A DNA stretch of 64,000 bases from the NCBI RefSeq assembly GCF_030282825.1, contig NZ_JASTZU010000042.1, positions 1-64,000 on the forward strand, given 5' to 3'. The notes below the pieces were generated by a model. That model had not been told where the DNA came from and searched no databases. It saw only the letters and a list, made by a program, of their open reading frames with translations. The position numbers were made by a program, and so were the translations under genes. Below, piece after piece: positions 29,949 to 38,349 of the stretch. Numbering within the stretch: position 1 is the first letter of the stretch; every line of letters starts with the position of its first letter. The DNA is from Aquibacillus rhizosphaerae (lineage in GTDB: Bacteria > Bacillota > Bacilli > Bacillales > Amphibacillaceae).

Positions 29949-30826
29949 TATTCTTCCTCCTCAACTGATTCTTCAGGTTGCTCTGCTAATCGCTCTACAA
30001 CAATAACATGACTTAAATCATAGAAATCAGCAGAAGGAGTTACATGTGCAATTTTTGTTAGACCATACCTATCAGGTTTTACTTCTTCTATTGTACCTAT
30101 TTCTAAGCCTTTTGGAAATACCCCACCTAAACCAGAAGAAAATACAACCTCTTCTTTTGCCAGCTCGATATTATATTCATCCAGTTCCAAAAGAAGCGAT
30201 TCAGATTCCTCATCGTAACCAATAATAAAACCAGAAGCGTCTTTTTCCCTATCTTCTACGTTAACATTTACAGAAATCCGATTGGATTGGTCAAATCCAT
30301 TTAATAACATTACAGAAGAGGTGAACTGTGATGTGGTGTATATTTTGCCTATCATACCTTCACCTGTTATCACTGCCATGTTTTTCTCTAACCCATCTTG
30401 CTCACCTTTATTAATGGTAACCATCTTAAACCATTGCTCCTTACTTCGAGCAATGACGGTGGCTTGAATTGCATTAAAGTCACGCAAGGACTCTGATTCA
30501 GTTTTATCTAACGTACTTCTAAGTGTCTCATTATCAGCTCTTAAATCATTTACTTCCTCTAATAACCGGTTGTATTGATTTAAACGAGTCTTCAGCAGTT
30601 GATTTTCTTCATATACATTTTTAATTTCCTTTATATTTTTAGCGATGGTAGTCGTATATTCAACCGGAACATGAACAATCCCTTGCATCCAACCTACTGA
30701 ATCTTGAATAAACTCTTCTACAATGGTCTTGTCATCTCTCTCACTAAGAGAAAATCCAATTAATCCAACCAGAAGAATAAATCCAATCAAGATGAAAAAT
30801 AGACGTTTTTTACGAAAAAATAGCAT
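29948..30826 (-). CDS. mreC: Rod shape-determining protein MreC
   Basis: A 292-residue bitopic protein: basic start and one helix (about 8-27), a coiled coil (about 65-110, ENQLLKTRLNQYNRLLEEVNDL), then two beta domains (ATVIARSKEQWFKMVTINKG, VITGEGMIGKIYTTSQFTSSVML, VVFSSGLGGVFPKGLEIG). It bridges MreB and the wall synthases outside the membrane. The acidic tail QPEESVEEEE is typical of Bacilli. Confidence 0.96.
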   Translation of the reverse strand: MLFFRKKRLFFILIGFILLVGLIGFSLSERDDKTIVEEFIQDSVGWMQGIVHVPVEYTTTIAKNIKEIKNVYEENQLLKTRLNQYNRLLEEVNDLRADNETLRSTLDKTESESLRDFNAIQATVIARSKEQWFKMVTINKGEQDGLEKNMAVITGEGMIGKIYTTSQFTSSVMLLNGFDQSNRISVNVNVEDREKDASGFIIGYDEESESLLLELDEYNIELAKEEVVFSSGLGGVFPKGLEIGTIEEVKPDRYGLTKIAHVTPSADFYDLSHVIVVERLAEQPEESVEEEE

Positions 30827-30839
30827 TTATAACACCCAC

Positions 30840-31880
30840 TTAATCCATTAGAGAGCGTGAAGATACATTTGGATTAGATTTAAAGTGTTGAATATACTCC
30901 AGAGACTTACCAGTACCAATTGCAACACTGTCTAAAGGTTCTTCAGCAACAAAAACTGGCATCTTTGTTTCATCGCTTATAATTTGATCAAGTCCCTTTA
31001 GGAGTGCGCCCCCTCCAGATAATACTATTCCTCTATCCATAATATCTGCTGCAAGTTCAGGAGGTGATTTTTCTAATGTATTTTTCACTGCATCAATAAT
31101 TGATGTAACCGTATCTTTCAATGATAATGCAATTTCTTCGGCTGAAATTGTAATTGTCTTTGGAAGTCCTGTTAGCAAGTCTCTTCCTCGGATATCCATT
31201 TCATCATTTTCAAAAAGCATACCTGCAGAACCTATATCCATTTTAATGGATTCTGCCGATCTTTCGCCAATCATAAGGTTATACTTTTTCCTTACATATT
31301 GTGTAATTGATTCATCCATGTCGTCACCAGCAACGCGAATGGACTGGCTTGTCACGATTCCGCCTAAAGAAATAATTGCAACTTCCGTCGTACCACCACC
31401 AATATCAACAATCATGCTACCAGTTGGTTCCCATACAGGTAACCCTGCTCCAATAGCTGCTGCAAATGGCTCGGCAATTGGGAAAGCATCTTTAGCTCCA
31501 GCTTGTTTCGTTGCATCAATTACAGCGCGTTCTTCAACCATTGTAATACCAGAAGGAACACACACCATAACATTCGGTTTTCTTGCAAAAGAGGAACGAT
31601 TCTTTTGTGCTTGCTTTATATAGTACTTCATCATAACCGCTGTCGTATCATAATCAGCAATTACTCCGTCTTTCATAGGTCTAATTACTGAAATATTACC
31701 AGGAGTACGACCTATCATATTTCTTGCTGAACTTCCAACTGCTTCAATTTCTCCTGTTGTTCTATTTTTCGCTACTACAGATGGCTCCCGAACAACAATC
31801 CCTTTTCCATTAACATATACAAGCGTATTCGCTGTACCTAAATCTATACCTAAATCTTGTGATAAACTAAATCTCACCAA
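30840..31880 (-). CDS. mreB: Cell shape-determining protein MreB
   Basis: A 346-residue bacterial actin that forms membrane-bound filaments guiding wall elongation. Phosphate-1 motif [13 protein letters not shown], connect-1 and phosphate-2 [13 protein letters not shown], adenosine motif [14 protein letters not shown]. The short hydrophobic N-terminus ([10 protein letters not shown]) suits membrane attachment. Start is TTG or the next codon GTG, with GGGAG upstream. First gene of the mre-min string. Confidence 0.98.
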   Translation of the reverse strand: MVRFSLSQDLGIDLGTANTLVYVNGKGIVVREPSVVAKNRTTGEIEAVGSSARNMIGRTPGNISVIRPMKDGVIADYDTTAVMMKYYIKQAQKNRSSFARKPNVMVCVPSGITMVEERAVIDATKQAGAKDAFPIAEPFAAAIGAGLPVWEPTGSMIVDIGGGTTEVAIISLGGIVTSQSIRVAGDDMDESITQYVRKKYNLMIGERSAESIKMDIGSAGMLFENDEMDIRGRDLLTGLPKTITISAEEIALSLKDTVTSIIDAVKNTLEKSPPELAADIMDRGIVLSGGGALLKGLDQIISDETKMPVFVAEEPLDSVAIGTGKSLEYIQHFKSNPNVSSRSLMD

Positions 31881-32030
31881 AATTAATCTCCCTTTCCAGT
31901 AAAGAACTGTTCCTATATTATATTTTAATATTGCACAGGTATATGTACGTTTTACTAATAAATTCTAATCATAACATACAATTAATCCCATGCATGTTGT
32001 CATACAAAATGGAATCATGTAATGAGAATA

Positions 32031-32067
32031 AGCGCCATTACAAGTTTCTTTCTTGTAAAATGGCGCC
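32031..32067. terminator. Hairpin between radC and mreB
   Basis: GCGCCATTACAAG pairs with CTTGTAAAATGGCGC around TTTCTTT. About 56 bases past the radC stop, with only a modest T-run, so it may be a weak terminator for radC. Confidence 0.6.
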
Positions 32068-32122
32068 GATTAAAACAATCGTTAATTATAATTATACGAA
32101 AAAAAAGTAAAAATAGATAGTA

Positions 32123-32812
32123 TTATAAGTATCCTTTTTCTTTCAAAGATACAAATTTATGATCTCCAATAACTAAATGATCGAGCAACTCAATCCCAAT
32201 CATTTTACCACATTCTGATAATCGTTTGGTTACATGGATATCTTCTTGTGATGGGGAGGGGTCTCCTGAGGGATGATTGTGTGCACAAATAATAGAGGCT
32301 GCAGAACGTTTTACTGCTTCTCGGAACACTTCACGAGGGTGTACGATAGAGGCATTCAAACTTCCTATAAAGATGGTTTGGCGATGAAGCACTTGGTTTT
32401 TCGTGTTAAGAAAAAGAACGACAAAATGTTCTTGTTTTAAGACTCTCATTTCTTCCATTACATAATCAGCACCATCTTCAGGACTTCTAATAACATATTT
32501 TTCTTGAGGTTTATATTTTTGCATTCGTTTTCCTAGTTCAATCGCCGCTAATATTAAAACACCTTTTACGGATCCAATCCCCTTTATAGCTGTCAATTCC
32601 TCAATGGTTGATTCTCTAAGTAAATTCAACCCTTCAAAGTGCATCAATACTCGTTCAGCTAACGTTTGAACGGATTCCTCACGTGTACCTGTTCCTAGAA
32701 GAATAGCTAATAATTCTTGATTAGACACGTGCGTAGCACCTAACTCAAGTAGTCGTTCTCTTGGACGATCTTCTTTAGGAACATCCTTCATTGTCATGTT
32801 TGTCTTTGTCAT
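32123..32812 (-). CDS. radC: RadC/JAB-domain protein
   Basis: A 229-residue protein with an N-terminal helix-hairpin-helix region (STIEELTAIKGIGSVKGVLILAAIELGKRM, about 73-102) and a C-terminal JAB/MPN metalloprotease-like domain with the zinc motif HNHPSGDPSPSQED. Despite the old name, no role in DNA repair is firmly shown for Bacillus homologues. Located between mreB and maf as in B. subtilis (ysxA). Confidence 0.95.
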   Translation of the reverse strand: MTKTNMTMKDVPKEDRPRERLLELGATHVSNQELLAILLGTGTREESVQTLAERVLMHFEGLNLLRESTIEELTAIKGIGSVKGVLILAAIELGKRMQKYKPQEKYVIRSPEDGADYVMEEMRVLKQEHFVVLFLNTKNQVLHRQTIFIGSLNASIVHPREVFREAVKRSAASIICAHNHPSGDPSPSQEDIHVTKRLSECGKMIGIELLDHLVIGDHKFVSLKEKGYL

Positions 32813-32839
32813 ATGTAGACCTCCTCGGTAGGGGATTTT

Positions 32840-33415
32840 TCAATCCATTAATTCAGGATATACATCAAATTCTCTAAGTCTTTGTACTACTTTTGAAACT
32901 GGTAACCCGACTACATTATAATAATCGCCAATTATTTCTTTAACTAAAAATGCACCTCTTGATTGAATACCATAACCACCAGCTTTATCAAAAGAATCAC
33001 CAGAATTGACATAATCCTTTAATTCCTTTTCGGTTACTTCAAGAAATTGTACCGTAGTACAACGTGAAAAAACGATCTCTTTAACAGATGAACGGATCAT
33101 TACACCTGTATAAACTTCGTGTTTTTTTCCATTTAACATGTTCAACATATTATAGGCTTCATTCCAGTTTTCTGGCTTTGTTAATATATTTCCATCCATA
33201 CTGACAACCGTATCAGCACTTAATATTACCCGATTTTCGGACACTTCTATTGCTAGTCCTTTCTGATTTGCAAGCAGTTCCACAAATCTAACGGGATTTT
33301 GCTCCGTTAACAACGTTTCATCTACATTTGGTTCTATTACTGTGAATGGGATTCCTACTTGCTTTAATAGTTCACTCCGTCTAGGAGAACCTGAGGCTAA
33401 GATTAATTGGTTCAA
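32840..33415 (-). CDS. maf: Maf-family nucleotide pyrophosphatase
   Basis: A 191-residue house-cleaning enzyme hydrolysing dTTP, UTP and modified pyrimidine triphosphates. Motifs: LILASGSPRRSELL at the N-terminus, VILSADTVVSMDG and AGGYGIQSRGAFLV, then GDYYNVVGLPVSKV. In B. subtilis Maf is also linked to septum formation and competence. Twenty-seven bases upstream of radC in the transcript. Confidence 0.97.
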   Translation of the reverse strand: MNQLILASGSPRRSELLKQVGIPFTVIEPNVDETLLTEQNPVRFVELLANQKGLAIEVSENRVILSADTVVSMDGNILTKPENWNEAYNMLNMLNGKKHEVYTGVMIRSSVKEIVFSRCTTVQFLEVTEKELKDYVNSGDSFDKAGGYGIQSRGAFLVKEIIGDYYNVVGLPVSKVVQRLREFDVYPELMD

Positions 33416-33560
33416 TTGTATCTACCTTTCCTAAATAGTTTACTTATCATTTCATAATTCAACAAATAGAGATAATTTAATTTCTCACTATTACGCTTTA
33501 TAGAAAATAAAGGCTGTTATTAACCTTATCCAAGATTTCCGGTCTTTTAACGATAGAAAA

Positions 33561-33597
33561 AAGAATAAGTAGGTTGTTTTTCCTACTTATTCTTTAC
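33561..33597 (-). terminator. Terminator overlapping the spoIIB stop
   Basis: AAGAATAAGTAGG pairs perfectly with CCTACTTATTCTT around TTGTTTTT. The spoIIB TAA stop lies inside the stem, with T-rich bases behind. Confidence 0.9.
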
Positions 33598-34528
33598 TTA
33601 ATTCACTATATAGCTTCCACATATTTAATAAATGTATTTGTTTTTGATTAGAACTTTCATCATTCTTTATCGCTTCGACAAATGAATTAGCTTCCGTTTG
33701 AAGCGCTTTTACTTTTTCAGAACTGTCCTTTGGATAATTAGCTAACCAATCGGTCCAATTAGAAGCAGAAAGGTTTTCTAAAGATAAGGAATTATTCCAT
33801 AGCTCCGGAAAGGTTTTTAACCATTCTATCTCACTTTCTAGTAATTGAGTCTCTTGACCACTAGATATCCATTGCCTATCATACGATTCTACACCAACAC
33901 TATCCATATCAGCAACTATTTTTTCAATTACTGCTTGTGAATTACTTATTCCTACAAATAATCGGAATTCACCATCTTTTTCCCATATCATTGAAAGATA
34001 ACCACTATCACGAATACCTTGTTGCCATTCCTCTGCCTTTTCTATCGTTGAAAAAGCACCTGCTTGGATAACACTTGCTTCTAAATCTGCCATTTTATAC
34101 GTAACGTTACCAGAAGCATCAGATGCTTTTCCCTGTTCAGTGGTAGCTTGTCCATCATCATCTACAACAACAGATGATGATGCATCTGTTTGTTCACCAC
34201 CATTTTCAAGACCTACAAACATCCTTAACATAATAAACCCTAATGTAAGCCCTACTAAAATGGCTGACCCAGCTGAAATGATAAAGATTTTAACTATAGG
34301 AGGGATTTTTTTTCCCTTTTTTTTATAATTATTTGAATTATACCAATCATCTTCTATCGTATGGTTTTTCTCATACTCTTTTAAATCATTCGGGTTAAAA
34401 TTATTATCCAATGAAGCTGCTTGTTCATTAAATGTAATCGGCCAGGGGTCTTTATTCGAATGTTTATCGCTTTGAATAGTTGTCTCTTTGCCGTTCATTT
34501 TTACTGAGATGGTTTTTCGATTATCCAC
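33587..34528 (-). CDS. spoIIB: Stage II sporulation protein B (SPOR domain)
   Basis: A 313-residue bitopic membrane protein: cytoplasmic N-terminus (about 1-78), one helix (VKIFIISAGSAILVGLTLGFI, about 80-105), an acidic Ser/Asp linker, then a SPOR peptidoglycan-binding domain (about 155-220, VIQAGAFSTIEKAEEWQQGI and FRLFVGISNSQAVIEKIVADM). In B. subtilis SpoIIB localises to the septum and aids engulfment. Position after maf matches B. subtilis. Its neighbour on the far side is a pilus operon rather than comC alone. Confidence 0.92.
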   Translation of the reverse strand: MDNRKTISVKMNGKETTIQSDKHSNKDPWPITFNEQAASLDNNFNPNDLKEYEKNHTIEDDWYNSNNYKKKGKKIPPIVKIFIISAGSAILVGLTLGFIMLRMFVGLENGGEQTDASSSVVVDDDGQATTEQGKASDASGNVTYKMADLEASVIQAGAFSTIEKAEEWQQGIRDSGYLSMIWEKDGEFRLFVGISNSQAVIEKIVADMDSVGVESYDRQWISSGQETQLLESEIEWLKTFPELWNNSLSLENLSASNWTDWLANYPKDSSEKVKALQTEANSFVEAIKNDESSNQKQIHLLNMWKLYSELSKE

Positions 34529-34698
34529 TTAATTCCCTCGCTTCTAGTAGAGTTTGTTTTACTCTATCACACTAAAACTGAAAAGTAAGACGAGTTTTGT
34601 CAATAGCAACATACAAGTTTTCAACATAGTTTTTATCTAGAAAGGATGCCAAACTAAAATGTGACATAATCTAGTTTTTTAAGAGAAAAGAAGATAGA

Positions 34699-34735
34699 AA
34701 AAGACACCCTTATTGTGGAAAAGGTGTCTTTTTAT
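34699..34735 (-). terminator. Terminator at the end of the pilus operon
   Basis: AAAAGACACC pairs with GGTGTCTTTT around TTATTGTGGAAAA, with the PilO TAA stop inside the structure. It marks the 3' end of the pilus transcription unit. Confidence 0.9.
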
Positions 34736-35357
34736 CAGCAGATGGTTGATGTTCAAATGTTGGTGCTTCTGGCTCCAATTCTTCTAAATTCGGACTATAA
34801 AATGCAGTGAATCCTACAGAGAAACCGAAATCATCTCCTGCATCCGAACCAAATTGAATCGAATTAATTTCTACTATTCTTTCCATACTTCTTAATTCTT
34901 GTAGAAATGTGTACATTTGTGAATAATTATCACTATTTACTTGTAATTCATAATTAATTGTTTCTATTCCCGCTATACCCTGAGTACCCTGATCATTAGC
35001 ATTACCACCTGTATCTTGTTCCGTTGTTAATGGTTCATAACTTATCGAGTATTGATTGATTGTGCTATTCGATATATCTTGTATGTTCTTTAGTAAAAGT
35101 AATAATTGATCTGTCTGCTTCCCTACGGAAACCTTTTGTTGCAAACTAGTCGAAGTTTCTAGTTGCTCACTATCATCGACTTTTTTCTTTGCATTCGCTA
35201 TGATATGCTCTTGAAACTCAATTTCTTCTTTCACCAATTGCACATCATTTTTAATAGGTTGTACAAAAAAAATATGACCAAATAGATAGCTTGCGGCACC
35301 CAAAACAATTACTAAAATCAGCAGCATTTGTTGAAGACGCGTCCACTTAATCATCAT
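34710..35357 (-). CDS. pilO: Type IV pilus inner-membrane protein PilO
   Basis: A 215-residue bitopic protein: short cytoplasmic start, one helix (about 9-31), coiled coil (about 35-75), then a ferredoxin-like periplasm-type domain containing INYELQVNSDNYSQMYTFLQELRSM, which matches the PilO signature. It partners PilN in the alignment complex around the pilus base. The C-terminal tail is rich in Pro and Glu. The start overlaps the pilN stop by 11 bases. There is no PilP or secretin, as expected for a single-membrane cell. Confidence 0.88.
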   Translation of the reverse strand: MMIKWTRLQQMLLILVIVLGAASYLFGHIFFVQPIKNDVQLVKEEIEFQEHIIANAKKKVDDSEQLETSTSLQQKVSVGKQTDQLLLLLKNIQDISNSTINQYSISYEPLTTEQDTGGNANDQGTQGIAGIETINYELQVNSDNYSQMYTFLQELRSMERIVEINSIQFGSDAGDDFGFSVGFTAFYSPNLEELEPEAPTFEHQPSADKKTPFPQ

Positions 35358-35886
35358 TGTCTGATGCCTCCTCTGTCAACGATTGCTCATTTAATGCAAC
35401 ATATAAAGAAGCAATATACCCGGAGTCCGTTTGATTAATCGTGGAGACATCAACTACTTCGACAAAGTTTTGCATCTCTAGGATATTTGTATAAGCTGCA
35501 ACTTGTTCCACTGATTCAACACGAATATCTAGATAGAGACCATCTTGGATTGTAAACGTATAATTTTCAAAATACGCTTTCTCAGGTAATAAAATAATCA
35601 TTTTATCTAATATAGAAAGGGTTGGAAATATACTTAATTCAACCTCATTAACTTGCTCTTTTAATGTTTGTCTTTGGTTTTGTATGCCTTCTATATTTTC
35701 CAAATTCCTTTGTTCTTCCAAATTAGCATTTAACTGATCTTTATAAGAACTTAACTGCTCTTCTTGATAAGATACTTGCCATTGTAAACCTACTACCGTT
35801 ATGCCTAATAACAAAACCAACAAAACAACCAATATATAAGGAACAATATTTTTTTTACTTCTTTCAAGGAAATTAATTTCTACCAT
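35347..35886 (-). CDS. pilN: Type IV pilus assembly protein PilN
   Basis: A 179-residue bitopic protein. The N-terminal MVEINFLER is the PilM-binding motif (INLLP-like), followed by one membrane helix (about 17-37), a coiled coil (about 40-80) and a small alpha/beta domain (LEMQNFVEVVDVSTINQ). It links cytoplasmic PilM to PilO. Directly between pilM and pilO in the operon; overlaps pilO. Confidence 0.9.
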   Translation of the reverse strand: MVEINFLERSKKNIVPYILVVLLVLLLGITVVGLQWQVSYQEEQLSSYKDQLNANLEEQRNLENIEGIQNQRQTLKEQVNEVELSIFPTLSILDKMIILLPEKAYFENYTFTIQDGLYLDIRVESVEQVAAYTNILEMQNFVEVVDVSTINQTDSGYIASLYVALNEQSLTEEASDNDD

Positions 35887-35945
35887 TTGTTTATTCCCCT
35901 CACCCGTTTAGCTAACTACAAATAATTTATTTTGCTCACACTTAT

Positions 35946-36905
35946 TTATTTTTTGATAGCTAAACCTAATACATCGACATATTTAGACGGAAAATCTATT
36001 TTACCACTTAACTGTTTTTCCATTGTTTCTACTGGAAGATTATAACGCTCTTCAATTTCCTTTTTAATCAAAGGTAGATTTGGAAAATCTCCTGACAATA
36101 ACATTTTTGTTATTTGATGATTCCCATCCATCACAGAATATTGATAAAAGTCCATAAATCGTTCAATTGTTACTAACTGTTCATTCCTTACCTGCTCAAG
36201 TTCATCTGCTTCTCCAACCCAATATATATCACTCTCATCCTCACTCCATCTCCAATCACTCTTATTAAGAGAGGATTTAATGTACCTGGTGAAAATTGGT
36301 TTGTTAAAGTTAAAAGCTGTTAATACATTGGCATCTTTTCCCCACTGGATAGACAACAGATGTTCATTTTGACTAGATAAATCCAAATGAGAGTATAATC
36401 TATAAATCGATAAAGCAGATAAATCTGCCACAACAGGTTTCATACCAACCTTATCAAATAGTTGAACAAAATCTGCCATTCGGTCTTTTGGATAAGCGAA
36501 AAGTAGTATTTTGGACTGATTATTTTCTTCACCGACAATTACAAAATCAATTACTGGATTGGAAAAAGGAAGTCGAATGCTTTCTTCTAACTCCATATTT
36601 ATATAGCTTCTCATCTCTTCTTTTGTTAATTCTTTTGGAACAAGCTGTTCTCTAATCGTTACAAATGAATCCGGCACACAAAACGCTAATCGTTTGCCTT
36701 TCCACTTATTTTCCTTCACTAACGTTTCCAATACTTTCAAAAACGCTTCTCGGTTTATTAACTTTCCATCTTCAATAATATCTGCATCTAAAAAAACTTC
36801 TCCATAATCGACAATACCCTCCACAGAAGGTTGCTTGGAAACCATATACCGTAAAACGCGATCTTTAATAATTAGATTGACTTGTTTATTTAATCCATTC
36901 ATCAT
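35946..36905 (-). CDS. pilM: Type IV pilus assembly protein PilM
   Basis: A protein of about 319 residues related to the actin-like PilM/ComM family: LAFCVPDSFVTIREQLVPKEL, EEMRSYINMELEESIRLPF, FAYPKDRMADFVQLFDKVGMKPVVADLSALSIYRLY. The nucleotide-binding glycine motifs typical of Gram-negative PilM are weak here, so ATP binding is uncertain. It forms the cytoplasmic ring that connects PilN with the motors. The frame starts with GTG at 36914; AGGTGG stands before the ATG at 36905. Five bases after comC. Confidence 0.88.
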   Translation of the reverse strand: MMNGLNKQVNLIIKDRVLRYMVSKQPSVEGIVDYGEVFLDADIIEDGKLINREAFLKVLETLVKENKWKGKRLAFCVPDSFVTIREQLVPKELTKEEMRSYINMELEESIRLPFSNPVIDFVIVGEENNQSKILLFAYPKDRMADFVQLFDKVGMKPVVADLSALSIYRLYSHLDLSSQNEHLLSIQWGKDANVLTAFNFNKPIFTRYIKSSLNKSDWRWSEDESDIYWVGEADELEQVRNEQLVTIERFMDFYQYSVMDGNHQITKMLLSGDFPNLPLIKKEIEERYNLPVETMEKQLSGKIDFPSKYVDVLGLAIKK

Positions 36906-36918
36906 TGCTGCCACCTAC

Positions 36919-37674
36919 TTAAAAAAAGGTTGTAATATACCATTTAATCATTTCATCTCCAAAAAAGAATGCAGTTATCGTACCAAAAACAATAAAAGGA
37001 CCAAATGGAATCGGCTTTTTCCGCTCAACAACCTTGAATCCTTGTAAAAGTCCACCTACGATAGATCCATAAAGTGTTGAAAAAAAGAAAGCTAAAAGAA
37101 CACCTTTATATCCTAACACCATCCCTAAAACGGCAAATAACTTCATGTCTCCTCCACCCATGCCACCGTTACTAACAATAATAATGATAGCAAGTAACAC
37201 AAAACCGATAAGGGCACCCGCAATCGGTGACCACCATGGTTCAAGGGGGGAAAGAACCCGTAAAATAATGAAAAACGGGACAAAAAATATCAAAATGCGA
37301 TTTGGTATTAGCATATACGATAAATCAGTAACTATAATAATAACTAATAAAGAAATAAGTAATAGTGAAGTGATAAGTTCTAATTGAAAACCAAAAACAT
37401 AGTAACTATAGGCAAATAACACACCTGTTAAGAGCTCAACTAGTGGATAAATAATTGAGATTTTTTGTTTGCAATTACGACACTTACCAAATTGTATGAG
37501 GTATGAAACCACTGGTATAAGTTCATACCAAGACAAGGTATGACGACATTGAGGACAGTAAGAGCGCTGTGATTGAAACATTTTCTTTTCCGGAACCCGT
37601 AAACCAACAACATTATAAAAAGATCCGAAAACCGTACCGATAATAAAAAAATAGACCAGGTAGAAAATTTGCAT
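36919..37674 (-). CDS. comC: Prepilin peptidase ComC/PilD
   Basis: A 251-residue membrane aspartyl protease that cleaves prepilin leaders and methylates the new N-terminus. The cytoplasmic zinc loop has four cysteines (YCPQCRHTLSWYE and GKCRNCKQKIS), and both catalytic aspartates are visible in VTDLSYMLIPN and GGMGGGDMKLFA. Seven or eight membrane helices. In B. subtilis comC occupies this position alone, between spoIIB and folC, and serves the ComG competence pilins. Here it is embedded in the pilus operon and likely serves both systems. Confidence 0.95.
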   Translation of the reverse strand: MQIFYLVYFFIIGTVFGSFYNVVGLRVPEKKMFQSQRSYCPQCRHTLSWYELIPVVSYLIQFGKCRNCKQKISIIYPLVELLTGVLFAYSYYVFGFQLELITSLLLISLLVIIIVTDLSYMLIPNRILIFFVPFFIILRVLSPLEPWWSPIAGALIGFVLLAIIIIVSNGGMGGGDMKLFAVLGMVLGYKGVLLAFFFSTLYGSIVGGLLQGFKVVERKKPIPFGPFIVFGTITAFFFGDEMIKWYITTFF

Positions 37675-37708
37675 ATGTTTTCTCCTATATTTTCCTTATA
37701 TTATGTAG

Positions 37709-37733
37709 AGAGACCCCTCGGGGAGGGATCTCT
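37709..37733 (-). other. Hairpin just after the major pilin gene
   Basis: AGAGA-T-CCCTC, a CCC loop, and GAGGG-G-TCTCT form an 11-bp RNA stem including one U-G pair, 17 bases past the pilin stop. No U-run follows. Probably an mRNA stabiliser or partial terminator that raises pilin mRNA over the downstream comC-pilMNO part. Confidence 0.7.
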
Positions 37734-37749
37734 GAAATATATATTTACT

Positions 37750-38133
37750 TTAGTTATTACTACCAGTACCTGTTGTAGTATCTTTAGAGTAATCATATGT
37801 TACTTTACCTTCAGTATCTACTGTTATACTTACAGTACCTTTTAAAGCAGTAGCACGTTCGTCATTTAACTCAAGAAAACCGTTACTTATTAATTCACTC
37901 ACTGTGTAATCTGCATCTCCAGTACTTCCACTTTCTACATAAGCCAATCGTGCAGCATCAATAATCAATTCTGTTTCTGCTTCATCCGCCCCAGATTGTG
38001 CTTTATTAATAATTCCACCAATACTAGGAATGGCAATAGCCACAATAATCCCCAAAATAACAATAACTGCTAGTAACTCAACTAATGTAAAACCTTTCTC
38101 ACTTTTAAATCTTTTTAAAACTTTTTTCAACAT
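37750..38133 (-). CDS. pilA: Major type IV pilin
   Basis: A 127-residue prepilin. A short basic leader (MLKKVLKRFKSEKG) precedes the cleavage site, then the mature F1-T-L-V-E5 and the conserved hydrophobic helix ending VAIAIPSIGGIINKAQ. The globular part is small (LIIDAARLAYVESG, SELISNGFLEL) and resembles ComGC or clostridial PilA. No disulfide cysteines. It has its own promoter and a c-di-GMP-II riboswitch-like leader, and a stabilising hairpin after the stop, all consistent with being the abundant subunit. The gene symbol is by role. Confidence 0.9.
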   Translation of the reverse strand: MLKKVLKRFKSEKGFTLVELLAVIVILGIIVAIAIPSIGGIINKAQSGADEAETELIIDAARLAYVESGSTGDADYTVSELISNGFLELNDERATALKGTVSITVDTEGKVTYDYSKDTTTGTGSNN

Positions 38134-38158
38134 AACTCTTCACCCCTATTTTTTTATT

Positions 38159-38200
38159 AAAAAAAGACTCACAACACAAAGAATTTCTCATGAAGTCAGT
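38159..38200 (-). terminator. Riboswitch-associated terminator before the major pilin gene
   Basis: GACTTCA pairs imperfectly with TGTGAGTC, followed directly by seven Ts in the transcription direction. Its 5' arm overlaps the 3' strand of the aptamer's closing helix, so ligand binding and termination probably exclude each other. Confidence 0.65.
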
Positions 38201-38275
38201 CGGTTGCACTACTTGCTCCTGATTATCCAAGTGCCCAAATATAGATAATCATTCATAGCATTCTGTTCTATCGTT
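38194..38275 (-). promoter_or_regulatory. Cyclic di-GMP-II riboswitch aptamer (GEMM-II)
   Basis: In the minus direction the leader contains TATGAATG, then TTTGGGCACTTG, an 8-bp pseudoknot partner (TGATTATC with GATAATCA), and GTAGTGCAACCGAC. These blocks coincide with the conserved core of the c-di-GMP-II class as I remember it from the Clostridium acetobutylicum aptamer (TGAATG, TTGGGCACTTG, GTAGTGCAACCGACC). Helix GCACTTG with CAAG-TA-GTGC and the pseudoknot are both present. In Clostridioides difficile this class turns on pilA1. The closing helix P1 looks short. Confidence 0.88.
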
Positions 38276-38303
38276 GTTCTTTCATTTATGTTTTCCTATA
38301 CCT

Positions 38304-38331
38304 ATTATACTATAAAGGAAAACTCTGTCCA
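38304..38331 (-). promoter_or_regulatory. Sigma-A promoter of the major pilin gene
   Basis: TGGACA, 16 bases, then a perfect TATAAT. Transcription should start near 38297, which gives a leader of about 160 bases holding the whole aptamer and terminator. Confidence 0.8.
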
Positions 38332-38349
38332 CATCTTTTTTACTAGTTT

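Noticed and set aside
30282-30467. Plus-strand open frames across the mre, hem and valS genes
   Set aside because: All lie antisense to well-conserved genes and have no domain or ribosome site.
38134-38349. c-di-GMP-I (GEMM-I) aptamer in the pilin leader
   Set aside because: The ACGCAAAGGGCAAACC and GGACGCAAAGCC blocks of class I are absent; the leader fits class II.
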